Shown: one piece after another, positions 1 through 8,332 of the stretch
Numbering within the stretch: the stretch's first letter is position 1
Layout of the letters: each line of letters starts with the position of its first letter
Assembly: GCF_004331435.1 (NCBI RefSeq)
Contig: NZ_SJKA01000007.1
Location: 124,001 to 188,000, forward strand
DNA: 64,000 nt
Reading direction: 5' to 3'
DNA from: Kribbella sindirgiensis
GTDB taxonomy: Bacteria > Actinomycetota > Actinomycetes > Propionibacteriales > Kribbellaceae
Position numbers and translations under genes: made by a program
Notes under the pieces: model-generated
The model's database searches: none
Seen by the model: only the letters and a program-made list of their open reading frames with translations
What the model was told of the DNA's origin: nothing

Positions 1-166
1 GAACGACCTGCCGTTCGACTCGGTGCAGGCTGCGGTTGTGGACCCGGTGAGCCTGGAGCGGACGGATTCTGTCGAGGTGCCGCTCGAGGGGGTTCGGTTC
101 GTTTACATCCGGCGGGCGGAGGGTGTTCCGGACGTCGAGGTACGGGCGATCGAGGCTTACGAATAG
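1..166 (+). CDS. C-terminal end of an unidentified protein (5' truncated by window edge)
   Basis: An open frame enters from the left edge and ends at TAG 164-166, giving about 54 residues that begin NDLPFDSVQAAVV and end VRAIEAYE. The alternating hydrophobic pattern (VRFVYIRR, VEVRAIEAY) suggests a beta-rich C-terminal domain. No catalytic motif is visible and the family cannot be named. A promoter follows about 20 bp downstream, so this gene closes the preceding transcription unit and is not part of the operon that starts at 306. Confidence 0.6.
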   Translation, partial: NDLPFDSVQAAVVDPVSLERTDSVEVPLEGVRFVYIRRAEGVPDVEVRAIEAYE

Positions 167-184
167 CTCGCCGGCTTCACGGTC

Positions 185-213
185 TTGACATGCGCGCGTA
201 ACGTTCGTAGGTT
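185..213 (+). promoter_or_regulatory. Promoter of the first ABC-transporter/GH5 operon
   Basis: A perfect -35 TTGACA (185-190) is followed after a 17-bp spacer by TAGGTT (208-213). This fits the housekeeping sigma-70 consensus. It predicts a start near 220 and an untranslated leader of about 85 nt that carries the palindromic sites described next. Confidence 0.65.
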
Positions 214-218
214 CCTGC

Positions 219-274
219 GCATACGTAAGAGCATCGATCAAATAGCTCATATATGAATGCTCATACGTATGAAC
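219..274 (+). promoter_or_regulatory. Cluster of three LacI-type operator candidates (CATACGTATG family)
   Basis: Three related sites lie just downstream of the promoter. GCATACGTAAG is centred at 224.5, the perfect palindrome TCATATATGA covers 247-256, and the perfect palindrome TCATACGTATGA covers 261-272. The first and third have the central CG usual for LacI-family operators. The operon encodes its own LacI regulator at 5746-6768, so autoregulation is the simplest reading. That link is inferred from position only. Confidence 0.5.
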
Positions 275-305
275 GTGCAGCCGCTCTAGTTCTGGGGTGA
301 GGGAT

Positions 306-1943
306 ATGCGCAGTCGGTGGCGGGTCTTGGTAGTGGTTGGTGCGCTGGTGCTGGCCGGGTGTTCAGGCCCCGCGAAGACGCCGGCCACCAACGCAGGTGC
401 GGCGGTCGTCTACGGCAAGACCGACGGCGGTACGACGTTCGTCCGCAACTACAACGTGATGGGCCCGGCGACGGACAAGGCGCCGAACATGGAGCTCGTG
501 TACGAGCCGCTGATGCGGGTCGACTACGGCGACGGCGGTGTCGTGAAGCCGTGGCTCGCGCAGAGCTGGGCGTTCTCGGACCAGGGCAAGGCGCTGACCA
601 TCAAGCTGCGCGGCGATGTCACCTGGTCGGACGGGCAGAAGTTCACCGCGGACGATGTCGTCTACTCGCTCGGTCTCCCGATCGAGAAGCCGGACTTCAG
701 CATCGCGGGTATCACCTACAAGTCGGTCGCGAAGGTCGACGCCACCACCGTGAAGGTCGTGTTCGCCGAGCCGTCGTACGCGACCCTGAACCAGTTCGCG
801 AACATCCTGCTCCCGATGGTCCCGAAGCACGTCTGGTCGAGCCAGAACCTGAACACCTGGACGAACCCGGATCCGATCGGCACCGGACCGTTCACGGTGC
901 AGGAGTTCAAGCCGCAGCAGATCACCCTGCAGGCCCGCTCCGACTACTGGGGCGGCAAGCTCCCGATGACGACGTACAAGATCATCCCGACCAGCGCCGA
1001 CGCGCTGAAAGCCCAACTGCTGAAGGGCGATATCGACTGGGCGTCGGCGAGCTGGCCGAACGGTGAGAAGGAGTACGTCGCCAAGGACCCGGACAAGCAC
1101 CTGTACCAGCTCTACTCCAACGGCGGCGCGATGTCCGTGCTCTTCAACACCGCGAAGGCACCGTTCGACGACGTCCATGTACGACGTGCGCTCGCCCTCA
1201 CGATCGACCGTACGGCGGTCGTCACCACGCTGCAGCGCCCCGGAACCGAGGCGGGGCCGACCGGTCTGTCCGAGCAGCTGTTCGCGGATTGGCTCGACCC
1301 GGCGTACAAGGGCAAGGTCCAGAAGGTCGACGCGACCGCGGCGAAGGCCGAGCTGGCCAAGGGCGGCTGGACGGTCGAGAACGGCGCGCTGGTCAAGGAC
1401 GGCAAGCGGTACCAGCCGAGCATCCTGTTCAACGCCGACTGGGGCTGGGGCAACTACGCCGACATCCTGATCAACACCTGGAAGCAGACGCTCGGGCTGC
1501 AGGTGAAGGGCGCCGGCCAGCCGAGCGCCGGGTACTACGACAAGCAGAACCTGGGCCAGTTCGACCTGGTCGCCGCGTCCACCGGCGGCTCCGGGGTGTA
1601 CGGCGTCTACCGCTTCCTCAGCAGCCGGTACCTGACCCCGGTCGGCAAGTCGGCCACGCTGAACCAGGGCCGGTGGAACGACCCGGAGACCGACAAGATC
1701 ATCGCCGCCATGCAGCGCACCGACAACGTCGACGAGCTGAAGACGCTCGGCCGGCAGCTGCAGAAGATCGTCGTCGACAAGACCCCGTTCAGCCCGATCT
1801 ACAACAACTTCTACTTCGTCGACATCAACGCGACCCGCTGGACCGGCTGGCCGACGCCGGACAACTTCGACCACATCCCGTTCGTCGGGATGGGGCCGGA
1901 CACCATCCTGACGATGCTGAAGCTTCAGCGCCGGGGGAGCTGA
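306..1943 (+). CDS. ABC transporter substrate-binding lipoprotein, family 5 (DppA/OppA-like)
   Basis: Extracytoplasmic binding protein for a peptide/nickel/oligosaccharide-type ABC importer, 545 residues, typical for SBP family 5. The N-terminus has a basic stretch, a hydrophobic core and a lipobox LAGC, so the mature protein should be lipid-anchored at Cys. Family 5 features are visible in the segments around EPLMRVDYGDGG, LRGDVTWSDGQKFTADDV and the RRALALTIDR region. ATG 306 is preferred over GTG 297 because the GGGGTGAGGG ribosome site overlaps the GTG. It heads an operon with two permeases and two ATPases. The linked GH5 and FAD genes suggest an oligosaccharide ligand rather than a peptide (inference). 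Confidence 0.88.
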   Translation: MRSRWRVLVVVGALVLAGCSGPAKTPATNAGAAVVYGKTDGGTTFVRNYNVMGPATDKAPNMELVYEPLMRVDYGDGGVVKPWLAQSWAFSDQGKALTIKLRGDVTWSDGQKFTADDVVYSLGLPIEKPDFSIAGITYKSVAKVDATTVKVVFAEPSYATLNQFANILLPMVPKHVWSSQNLNTWTNPDPIGTGPFTVQEFKPQQITLQARSDYWGGKLPMTTYKIIPTSADALKAQLLKGDIDWASASWPNGEKEYVAKDPDKHLYQLYSNGGAMSVLFNTAKAPFDDVHVRRALALTIDRTAVVTTLQRPGTEAGPTGLSEQLFADWLDPAYKGKVQKVDATAAKAELAKGGWTVENGALVKDGKRYQPSILFNADWGWGNYADILINTWKQTLGLQVKGAGQPSAGYYDKQNLGQFDLVAASTGGSGVYGVYRFLSSRYLTPVGKSATLNQGRWNDPETDKIIAAMQRTDNVDELKTLGRQLQKIVVDKTPFSPIYNNFYFVDINATRWTGWPTPDNFDHIPFVGMGPDTILTMLKLQRRGS

Positions 1944-1945
1944 CC

Positions 1946-2971
1946 GTGCTGACTGTGCTGACTGTGCTGACTGTGCGGTGGGCGTTCCTGGCCCGGCGGC
2001 TGGGTTTCTACCTGGCCGCCGCGGCCGCCGCGATCGGCCTCAACTTCCTGCTGCCCCGGTTGATGCCCGGTGATCCCTCGTCCGCGATCGTCGAGGAGCT
2101 GGAGCGTGTCAGCGGCCAGCAGGTGCCGGCCGAGACACTGCTGTCGATCCGCGCGATCTTCGGCAACCCGCACGCCAACCTGGCCCAGCAGTTCGCCGAC
2201 TACCTCCGCCAGTTGTCGCACGGCGATCTCGGCGTCTCCGTGGTCAACTTCCCGGTCCCGGTCGCCGACCTGGTCTGGCAGGCCCTGCCGTGGACCCTCT
2301 TGCTCGTCGGTACGACGACGGTCACCGCGTTCGCGATCGGCACCCTGCTCGGGGTCGTCGCGGGCTGGAAGGCGGGCAGCCGTCTCGACGCGATCCTCAC
2401 GCCGTTCACGACGTTCCTGAGCAGCGTCCCGTACTTCTGGGTCGCGCTCCTCGCCCTCTGGGTGTTCGGTTTCGTCCTCGGCTGGACGCCGCTGTCGGGC
2501 GGGTACGACGCCGACCTGCCGCAGGGCTTCAGCCTCGCGTACGCCGGCAGCGTGCTCCATCACGGGGTGTTGCCAGCAGCAACGATCGTGTTCTCGGCCT
2601 TCGGCGGCTGGCTGCTCGGGATGCGGAACATGACCGTCACCACGGTTCGCGAGGACTACGTTCTGCTCGCCCAGGCGAAAGGGTTGTCGCCGCGGCGGGT
2701 GATGTTCCGGTACGCCGCCCGGAACGCGATGCTGCCGAGCTTCACCGGATTCGCGATGGCGCTCGGCGGCGTCGTCGGCGGGGCGCTGCTCACGGAGATC
2801 GTGTTCAGCTACCCGGGCATCGGCTACCTGCTCTACGAGGCTCTCCAGAAACGGGACTACCCGATGATGCAAGGCGTCTTCCTGCTGATCACGCTCGCGG
2901 TCCTGCTCGCGAACCTGGTCGCCGATCTCGCGTACGTCCTGCTCGATCCACGGATCCGGGCGCGGGGGTGA
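1946..2971 (+). CDS. ABC transporter permease, DppB/OppB-type
   Basis: Integral membrane subunit with about six transmembrane segments and 341 residues. The EAA-type cytoplasmic loop that contacts the ATPase is at VREDYVLLAQAKGLSPRRV. It begins with four in-frame GTG codons spaced 9 bp apart (1946, 1955, 1964, 1973) inside a repeated GTGCTGACT. GTG 1946 is chosen because GGGGGAGC sits 5-6 bp upstream. This adds LTVLTVLTV ahead of the usual RWAFLARRLGFYL start. The gap to the binding-protein gene is 2 bp, so translation is probably coupled. Confidence 0.88.
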   Translation: MLTVLTVLTVRWAFLARRLGFYLAAAAAAIGLNFLLPRLMPGDPSSAIVEELERVSGQQVPAETLLSIRAIFGNPHANLAQQFADYLRQLSHGDLGVSVVNFPVPVADLVWQALPWTLLLVGTTTVTAFAIGTLLGVVAGWKAGSRLDAILTPFTTFLSSVPYFWVALLALWVFGFVLGWTPLSGGYDADLPQGFSLAYAGSVLHHGVLPAATIVFSAFGGWLLGMRNMTVTTVREDYVLLAQAKGLSPRRVMFRYAARNAMLPSFTGFAMALGGVVGGALLTEIVFSYPGIGYLLYEALQKRDYPMMQGVFLLITLAVLLANLVADLAYVLLDPRIRARG

Positions 2972-2973
2972 CC

Positions 2974-3834
2974 ATGCTCAAGAGCTGGAAGGTCCGGATC
3001 GGTCTGTCCATCCTGACGTTCTTCGTCCTGCTGGCCGTCTTCGGACCAGTGGTCGGCGGGGATCCCCGGGCGAACGACATCCAGGCGATCTCGCAAGCCC
3101 CGAGTTTTCAGCATCTCTTCGGCACCACCCAGTTCGGTCAGGACGTCCTCGCCCAGACCATCGCCGGCGCCCGCGGGTCGATGCTCGTCGGGATCCTGGC
3201 CGCCGTGATCGGTACGCTCATCGCGATCCTGGTCGGCGTACCGGCCGGGTACTTCGGCGGCGCGGTCGACAACGGCCTGAACTTCCTCACGAACCTGTTC
3301 CTGGTGATGCCGGTGCTCCCGCTGATCCTGATCGTGGCGGGTTACGTGCAGGGCACCGGGCCGTTCGTGATCGCGCTGATCATCGGCCTGTTCGGCTGGT
3401 CCGGCGGCGCGCGGACGCTGCGGGCGCAGGCGCTCAGTCTGAGCAGCCGTGACTTCGTGCTGGCGATGCGGATGGTCGGCGAACCGCATCGCCGGCTGAT
3501 CTTCTGCGAGGTCCTGCCGCACCTGACCGGATGGATCTCGGCGATGTTCCTGCACGGCATGATCGGCGGCGTGATGGCCGAGGCCGGCCTCGCGTTCCTC
3601 GGCATCACGGACTCCGGGTCGATCAGCTGGGGCACGATGATCCAGGCCGCGCAGCAGCAGAGCGCCGTACTGCGCGGGCTCTGGTGGTGGTTCGTACCGC
3701 CCGGGTTGTGTATCGCGCTGATCGGTACGGCGGCGACGCTGGTGAACTTCGGCGTCGACGAGGTGTCGAACCCGAAGTTGCGCATGGCTCGCCGTTCGGT
3801 CGTCGTACGGACGCGAAAGGTGGCGGAGGCATGA
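2974..3834 (+). CDS. ABC transporter permease, DppC/OppC-type
   Basis: Second membrane subunit, 286 residues. A transmembrane helix (LSILTFFVLLAVFGPVVGG) is followed by the DppC-like sequence HLFGTTQFGQDVLAQTIAGARGS, here slightly shortened. The core permease domain has an EAA-like loop SSRDFVLAMRMVGEPHRRL and the usual AEAGLAFLGI / SWGTMIQAA signature near the end. It starts 2 bp after the first permease and its last 4 bp overlap the following ATPase (ATGA). It is somewhat short for DppC because the N-terminal cytoplasmic extension is minimal. Confidence 0.88.
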   Translation: MLKSWKVRIGLSILTFFVLLAVFGPVVGGDPRANDIQAISQAPSFQHLFGTTQFGQDVLAQTIAGARGSMLVGILAAVIGTLIAILVGVPAGYFGGAVDNGLNFLTNLFLVMPVLPLILIVAGYVQGTGPFVIALIIGLFGWSGGARTLRAQALSLSSRDFVLAMRMVGEPHRRLIFCEVLPHLTGWISAMFLHGMIGGVMAEAGLAFLGITDSGSISWGTMIQAAQQQSAVLRGLWWWFVPPGLCIALIGTAATLVNFGVDEVSNPKLRMARRSVVVRTRKVAEA

Positions 3835-4802
3835 GTGTGCTGACGGTGGAAGGGCTGACGGTCGAGTACGTGACGGGCGATCGGCCCGTTCGCGCGTGCG
3901 ACGACGTGTCGTTCGAGCTGCGGCGCGGCGAGATCCTCGGCGTGGCGGGGGAGTCGGGGTCGGGGAAGTCGACGCTGATCACCGCGCTCACCAGACTCCA
4001 GCGGCCGCCTGCGGTGACCACGGCCGGCCGGATCGAGTTCCACGGCACCGACCTGGTCGGGTTGGCCCCAGATCAGCTCAGGAAGTTGCGCTGGACCTCG
4101 CTCGCGATCGTCCTGCAAAGTGCGATGGATGCCCTCAACCCGGTGATGCGGGTCGGCGCGCAGTTCGTCGACGTACTGCGCACCCATGACAAAACCCTGA
4201 ACTCCAAAGCTGCGTGGGCCCGGGCGGCCGAACTTCTCGGCATGGTCGGTATCTCGGCCGACCGCGTCCGCGCGTACCCGCACGAGCTGTCCGGCGGTAT
4301 GCGTCAACGCGCCAGTATCGCGCTCGCACTGGCCTGCGGTCCCGAGCTGGTGGTGATGGACGAGCCGACGACGGCCGTCGACGTGGTGATGCAACGCCAG
4401 ATCCTCGCGCAGGTACTACGGCTCCGGAAAGAGCTGGGGTTCGCGGTCGTCTTCGTCACGCACGACCTGTCGCTGCTCCTGGAGCTCGCCGACCGGATCG
4501 CGATCATGTACGGCGGCCGCATCGTCGAGATCGGCACCGCCGAGTCCCTGTACACGAAGCCCCGGCACCCGTACACGCGCGGTCTGCGCGACTCGTTCCC
4601 GCCGCTCCGCTCGGAACTGCGCACGCTGACCGGCATCCCGGGCAGTCCGCCGGACCTGCGCGACCCGCCGCCGGGGTGCGCGTTCCATCCCCGCTGCCCG
4701 GACCGGTTCGACGGTTGCGACCAGCAACGACCCGGCCTGGTGACGATCGAGGACCACGCCGTCGCCTGCCGTCTGTACCCGTCGGGAGATGATCAATCAT
4801 GA
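3831..4802 (+). CDS. ABC transporter ATP-binding protein, DppD/OppD-type
   Basis: Nucleotide-binding subunit, 323 residues. Walker A is GESGSGKST (about 40-48), the signature is LSGGM, Walker B is LVVMDEPT and the switch histidine is in VTHDLS. The C-terminal oligopeptide-transporter extension ends in the Cys-rich [12 protein letters not shown] motif, characteristic of DppD/OppD proteins that may bind an Fe-S cluster. ATG overlaps the preceding stop (ATGA). It would pair with the next gene to energise the two permeases. Confidence 0.9.
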   Translation: MSVLTVEGLTVEYVTGDRPVRACDDVSFELRRGEILGVAGESGSGKSTLITALTRLQRPPAVTTAGRIEFHGTDLVGLAPDQLRKLRWTSLAIVLQSAMDALNPVMRVGAQFVDVLRTHDKTLNSKAAWARAAELLGMVGISADRVRAYPHELSGGMRQRASIALALACGPELVVMDEPTTAVDVVMQRQILAQVLRLRKELGFAVVFVTHDLSLLLELADRIAIMYGGRIVEIGTAESLYTKPRHPYTRGLRDSFPPLRSELRTLTGIPGSPPDLRDPPPGCAFHPRCPDRFDGCDQQRPGLVTIEDHAVACRLYPSGDDQS

Positions 4803-5749
4803 GCCAACCCGTTCTCGAGGCCCGGGCGGTCTCGAAGCATTTCGCCGCCGGCCGGTCGACGGTGCGCGCGGTCGAGGACGCGACGCTGGCGCTGCTCCCG
4901 GGCCGGATCGTCGCGCTGGTCGGGGAGAGCGGCAGTGGGAAGACCACGCTGGCCCGGCTGCTCGCGCGCTTCTACGCGCCGACGTCCGGTGAGATCCGGC
5001 TGCACGGCGAGGCGGTGCAGGGCAAGCCGCGCGAGTACTACCGCGCCGTACAGCTGATCTTCCAGGACCCGTTCGGATCGCTGAACCCGCTGCATCGGGT
5101 GCGGTACAACCTGGAGCGCGCGGTCAAACTGCATCACGCCGTACGGTCCAAGGCCGATCTCGACGAGAAGGTCGTCGAGTTGATCGAGCGGGTCAGCCTG
5201 GCCGAGTCGTATCTCGACAAGTTCCCGCACGAGTTGTCCGGTGGGCAGCGCCAGCGGGTCGTGATCGCGCGGGCGCTGGCGGTCGAGCCGAAGGTGCTGC
5301 TCGGCGACGAGCCGATCTCGATGCTGGACGTGTCGATCCGGCTCGAGATGCTCAACCTGCTCGAGCGGCTGCGCGCCGAGGACGGCCTCGCGCTGCTGTA
5401 CATCACGCACGACATCGCGAGCGCGCGCTACCTGTGTGACGACATCGTCGTGATGTACGCCGGCCGGATGGTCGAAGGCGGCCCGAAGGAGGACGTGATC
5501 GCGGACCCGCTGCACCCGTACACGCAGCTGCTGATCGACTCGTCCCCCGATCCCGAGCGCGGTGACCGGAACAACCTCTTCGACGCCGAGGACCTCGGCG
5601 AACCACCGAGCCTGATCGACCCGCCGAGCGGCTGCCGGTTCCACCCGCGCTGCCCGGTCGCGATGGACATCTGCCGTACCCAAGCACCGCCACGGACCGA
5701 ACTGACCGACGGCCGCTGGACCCATTGCTGGTTGCAGGAGAAGAAATGA
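4799..5749 (+). CDS. ABC transporter ATP-binding protein, DppF/OppF-type
   Basis: Second ATPase, 316 residues, with Walker [10 protein letters not shown] (42-50), Q-loop [12 protein letters not shown], signature LSGGQRQR, Walker [13 protein letters not shown] and switch ITHDIAS. The C-terminal motif [15 protein letters not shown] is present. Walker B reads GDEPISML instead of the common DEPTSAL, but the Asp and Glu are kept, so ATP hydrolysis should be intact. It overlaps its neighbours on both sides by ATGA, a fully coupled operon. Confidence 0.9.
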   Translation: MSQPVLEARAVSKHFAAGRSTVRAVEDATLALLPGRIVALVGESGSGKTTLARLLARFYAPTSGEIRLHGEAVQGKPREYYRAVQLIFQDPFGSLNPLHRVRYNLERAVKLHHAVRSKADLDEKVVELIERVSLAESYLDKFPHELSGGQRQRVVIARALAVEPKVLLGDEPISMLDVSIRLEMLNLLERLRAEDGLALLYITHDIASARYLCDDIVVMYAGRMVEGGPKEDVIADPLHPYTQLLIDSSPDPERGDRNNLFDAEDLGEPPSLIDPPSGCRFHPRCPVAMDICRTQAPPRTELTDGRWTHCWLQEKK

Positions 5750-6768
5750 AAGCACCACGACAGTCCGATGTCGCCCGGCTCGCGGGTGTCTCCCAGTCCG
5801 CTGTCTCCCGGGTGGTGAGCGGGGAGGTCGACCGGATCCCGGTGGAGACCCGGGACCGGATCCTGGCCGCGGTCAAGGAGCTCGGGTACGTACCGAACGC
5901 GGCCGCGCGGAACCTGCGCAACAAGCGCAACCGGCTGCTCGGCGTCCACACCTTCGAGGCCGTGTTCCCGCACGCCCGCGAGGACTTCTACTTCGAGTTC
6001 CTGCTCGGGATCGAGGAGCGCGCCGAGGAGATCGGGTACGACCTCGTGCTGTTCACCTCGACCGGCACGAGTGACGGCCGGCGCCGGATCTACCGCGACG
6101 GCACCAACCGGCTCAACCTCGCCGACGGGACCGTCCTGCTCGGTGCCGCGACCGATCGCGAGGAACTGGCCCGGCTCTGGCACGACGGGTACCTGTTCGT
6201 CCACATCGGCCGCCGCGAGGTGCCCGGCGCGGAGATCCCCTGCATCGTCCCGGACTACGTGACGGCCGCCGACCGGATCGTCGCGTCGCTGGCCGAGCGC
6301 GGCCATCGGCACCTCGCGTACCTGCACTCGGGGATCGACCAGGAGGCGTACGCCGATCGCCGGACGGGTTACCGCGCCGCTGTCGAACGGCTCGGTCTGC
6401 ACGACCGTTCGCCGGGGCTGCGCGGCGAGCCGGGGCTGACCGAAGAGTGGCTGGACGAACTGGCGTCCGGACCGGAGACCGCGGTCGTCGCCGAGAACAT
6501 CGGGCTGGCCGAACACCTCAGGTCCGGGCTGGCGGCGCGCGGGCTGAGCATTCCGGAGGACGTCTCGGTGGCGGTGCTGGAGGGCTCGGGTGACGAGCCC
6601 GGCCACCGCTGGGACTGCCTGGTGATCCCGCGCAAGGAGATCGGCCGGATCGCGATCGACGCCCTGGTGGCTCGGGTCGAGAACCCGGACGAGGAGCCCG
6701 TCAGCCAGTTGGTGGCCTGTGACCTGGTGGCCGGCGAAACCGTCGCCGACCCCCGACCGAAGGAGTGA
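5746..6768 (+). CDS. LacI-family transcriptional regulator (LacI-C)
   Basis: 340-residue regulator with an N-terminal helix-turn-helix ([21 protein letters not shown]), hinge [12 protein letters not shown] with the minor-groove leucine retained, and a periplasmic-binding-protein-like effector domain from about residue 60. ATG 5746 is preferred to the upstream in-frame start at 5725: it overlaps the ATPase stop (ATGA) and has GGAG 5 bp ahead. It is co-transcribed with the ABC importer and probably controls the operon through the palindromes at 219-274. The inducer would be the imported sugar or a derivative. Target and ligand are inferred. Confidence 0.88.
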   Translation: MKAPRQSDVARLAGVSQSAVSRVVSGEVDRIPVETRDRILAAVKELGYVPNAAARNLRNKRNRLLGVHTFEAVFPHAREDFYFEFLLGIEERAEEIGYDLVLFTSTGTSDGRRRIYRDGTNRLNLADGTVLLGAATDREELARLWHDGYLFVHIGRREVPGAEIPCIVPDYVTAADRIVASLAERGHRHLAYLHSGIDQEAYADRRTGYRAAVERLGLHDRSPGLRGEPGLTEEWLDELASGPETAVVAENIGLAEHLRSGLAARGLSIPEDVSVAVLEGSGDEPGHRWDCLVIPRKEIGRIAIDALVARVENPDEEPVSQLVACDLVAGETVADPRPKE

Positions 6769-6772
6769 ACGG

Positions 6773-8320
6773 GTGGAGACTGATGTTCTGGTAGTCGGCG
6801 GCGGACTGGGCGGGGTCGCCGCGGCGCTCACCGCGGTCCGGCTCGGGCGCCGCGTCGTACTGACCGAGTCGACCGACTGGCTGGGCGGTCAGCTGACCAG
6901 CCAGCTTGTGCCGCCGGACGAGCACCCGTGGATCGAGCAGTACGCCGCCAGCGGGTACGCCGAACTCCGCCGTCGCATCCGTGACTACTACCGGCGCAAC
7001 TACCCGCTGACGCCCGAGGCCGCGGCTGACCCGCTCCTCGATCCCGGTCTCGGCGTCGTCAGCCGCTTCTGCCACGAACCCCGCGTCGCCGCGGCCGTCC
7101 TGGCGGAGATGCTCGCCCCGTGGGAGGCGTCCGGCCGACTGGTGGTGTACCTCGAACACGAGCCGATCGCGGCGGCGACGACCGGTGACGAGATCGAGGC
7201 GGTGACGCTGCGGGATCTCAGGACCGGTGCCGAGCGGACGGTGTCGGCGACGTACGTCGTGGATGCGACCGAGCTGGGCGATCTGCTCGAGCTGGGAGGT
7301 GTCGAGCACGTGATCGGTGCGGAAGGTCGCTCGGAGACGGGAGAGCTGCACGCGCCGGACGTCGCGAATCCCCTTGATCAGCAGGCGTTCTCGTGGTGTT
7401 TCGCGCTGGAGCACCGGCCGGGGGAGGACCACACGATCGACCGGCCGGCCTCGTACGAGCACTGGCGGGACACGGTCGCGCCGTTCTGGCCTGGATCGCA
7501 GTTGTCCTGGACGGACGTCGTACCGGTGACGCTGGAGCAGCGGGAGTGGCGGCTGCTCGACGCGAACCCTGCGCAGCGGGCTCCGTTCTCGCTGTGGCGG
7601 TACCGGCAGATCCTTGCCAGTAGCAACTTTGTCGACAAGGCGATCCCGGATGTCACGGTGGTGAACTGGCCGCAGCTCGACTACTGGGAACAGCCGCTCC
7701 TCCCGGATCCCTCGGACGCGTTGGCCGCGAGCCGCGAGCTGTCGTTGTCCTTCCTGTACTGGATGCAGACCGAGGGCGGTTATCCCGGCCTGCGCTTGCG
7801 GCCGGACGTGACCGGTACCGCGGACGGTCTGGCCAAGGCGCCGTACATCCGGGAAGCTCGCCGGATCCAGGCCGAGTTCACCGTGCTCGAGCAGCATGTC
7901 GGTGTCGAGGCGCGGCCTGACGGTGCGGGCAGTGAGGTGTTCGCGGACAGCGTCGGGCTCGGGCGGTACCGGATCGACCTGCATCCTTCGACCGCCGGCC
8001 GGAGCTATGTCGACATCGAGGCGTACCCGTTCCAGATCCCGCTCGGCGCGCTGATCCCGGTCCGCGTCGACAACCTGCTCCCGGCGAACAAGAACATCGG
8101 GACCACGCACATCACCAACGGTTGTTACCGCCTGCACCCGGTCGAATGGAGTATCGGCGAGGCGGTCGGCGCACTGGTCAGCTTCTGCCTGACCGAAGGC
8201 CTGTCACCACGCAAGGTCCGTAACGATCCCACCCATCTGGCCGACTACCAGCGCCTCCTCACCGACACGCTGGGCACCCGGATTGCCTGGCCCGAGGAGA
8301 TCCGCACCCATCGCGACTGA
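6773..8320 (+). CDS. FAD-dependent oxidoreductase (FAD_oxidored family)
   Basis: 515 residues, no signal peptide, so cytosolic. The N-terminus carries the dinucleotide-binding motif VLVVGGGLGGVAAALTAVRLGR, then an acidic residue in VVLTES and the family hallmark DWLGGQLTSQ. The second FAD contact region near the C-terminus is around LLPANKNIGTTHITNGCYRLHP. Proteins of this family occur in bacterial polysaccharide clusters, some mis-named xanthan lyase, and their substrates are mostly unknown. GTG 6773 is supported by AGGAG seven bases upstream; the longer ATG frame starts inside lacI. It follows the regulator by 4 bp and precedes the GH5 gene. Confidence 0.8.
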   Translation: METDVLVVGGGLGGVAAALTAVRLGRRVVLTESTDWLGGQLTSQLVPPDEHPWIEQYAASGYAELRRRIRDYYRRNYPLTPEAAADPLLDPGLGVVSRFCHEPRVAAAVLAEMLAPWEASGRLVVYLEHEPIAAATTGDEIEAVTLRDLRTGAERTVSATYVVDATELGDLLELGGVEHVIGAEGRSETGELHAPDVANPLDQQAFSWCFALEHRPGEDHTIDRPASYEHWRDTVAPFWPGSQLSWTDVVPVTLEQREWRLLDANPAQRAPFSLWRYRQILASSNFVDKAIPDVTVVNWPQLDYWEQPLLPDPSDALAASRELSLSFLYWMQTEGGYPGLRLRPDVTGTADGLAKAPYIREARRIQAEFTVLEQHVGVEARPDGAGSEVFADSVGLGRYRIDLHPSTAGRSYVDIEAYPFQIPLGALIPVRVDNLLPANKNIGTTHITNGCYRLHPVEWSIGEAVGALVSFCLTEGLSPRKVRNDPTHLADYQRLLTDTLGTRIAWPEEIRTHRD

Positions 8321-8332
8321 AGGGACCCACCC

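Noticed and set aside
297-305. GTG 297 as start of the first binding protein
   Set aside because: It overlaps the GGGGTGAGGG ribosome site. ATG 306 keeps a normal lipoprotein signal.
306-5749. A peptide or nickel importer function for the DppABCDF-like genes
   Set aside because: Family annotation alone suggests it, but the linked LacI regulator, GH5 and FAD enzyme favour an oligosaccharide. The ligand is left open.
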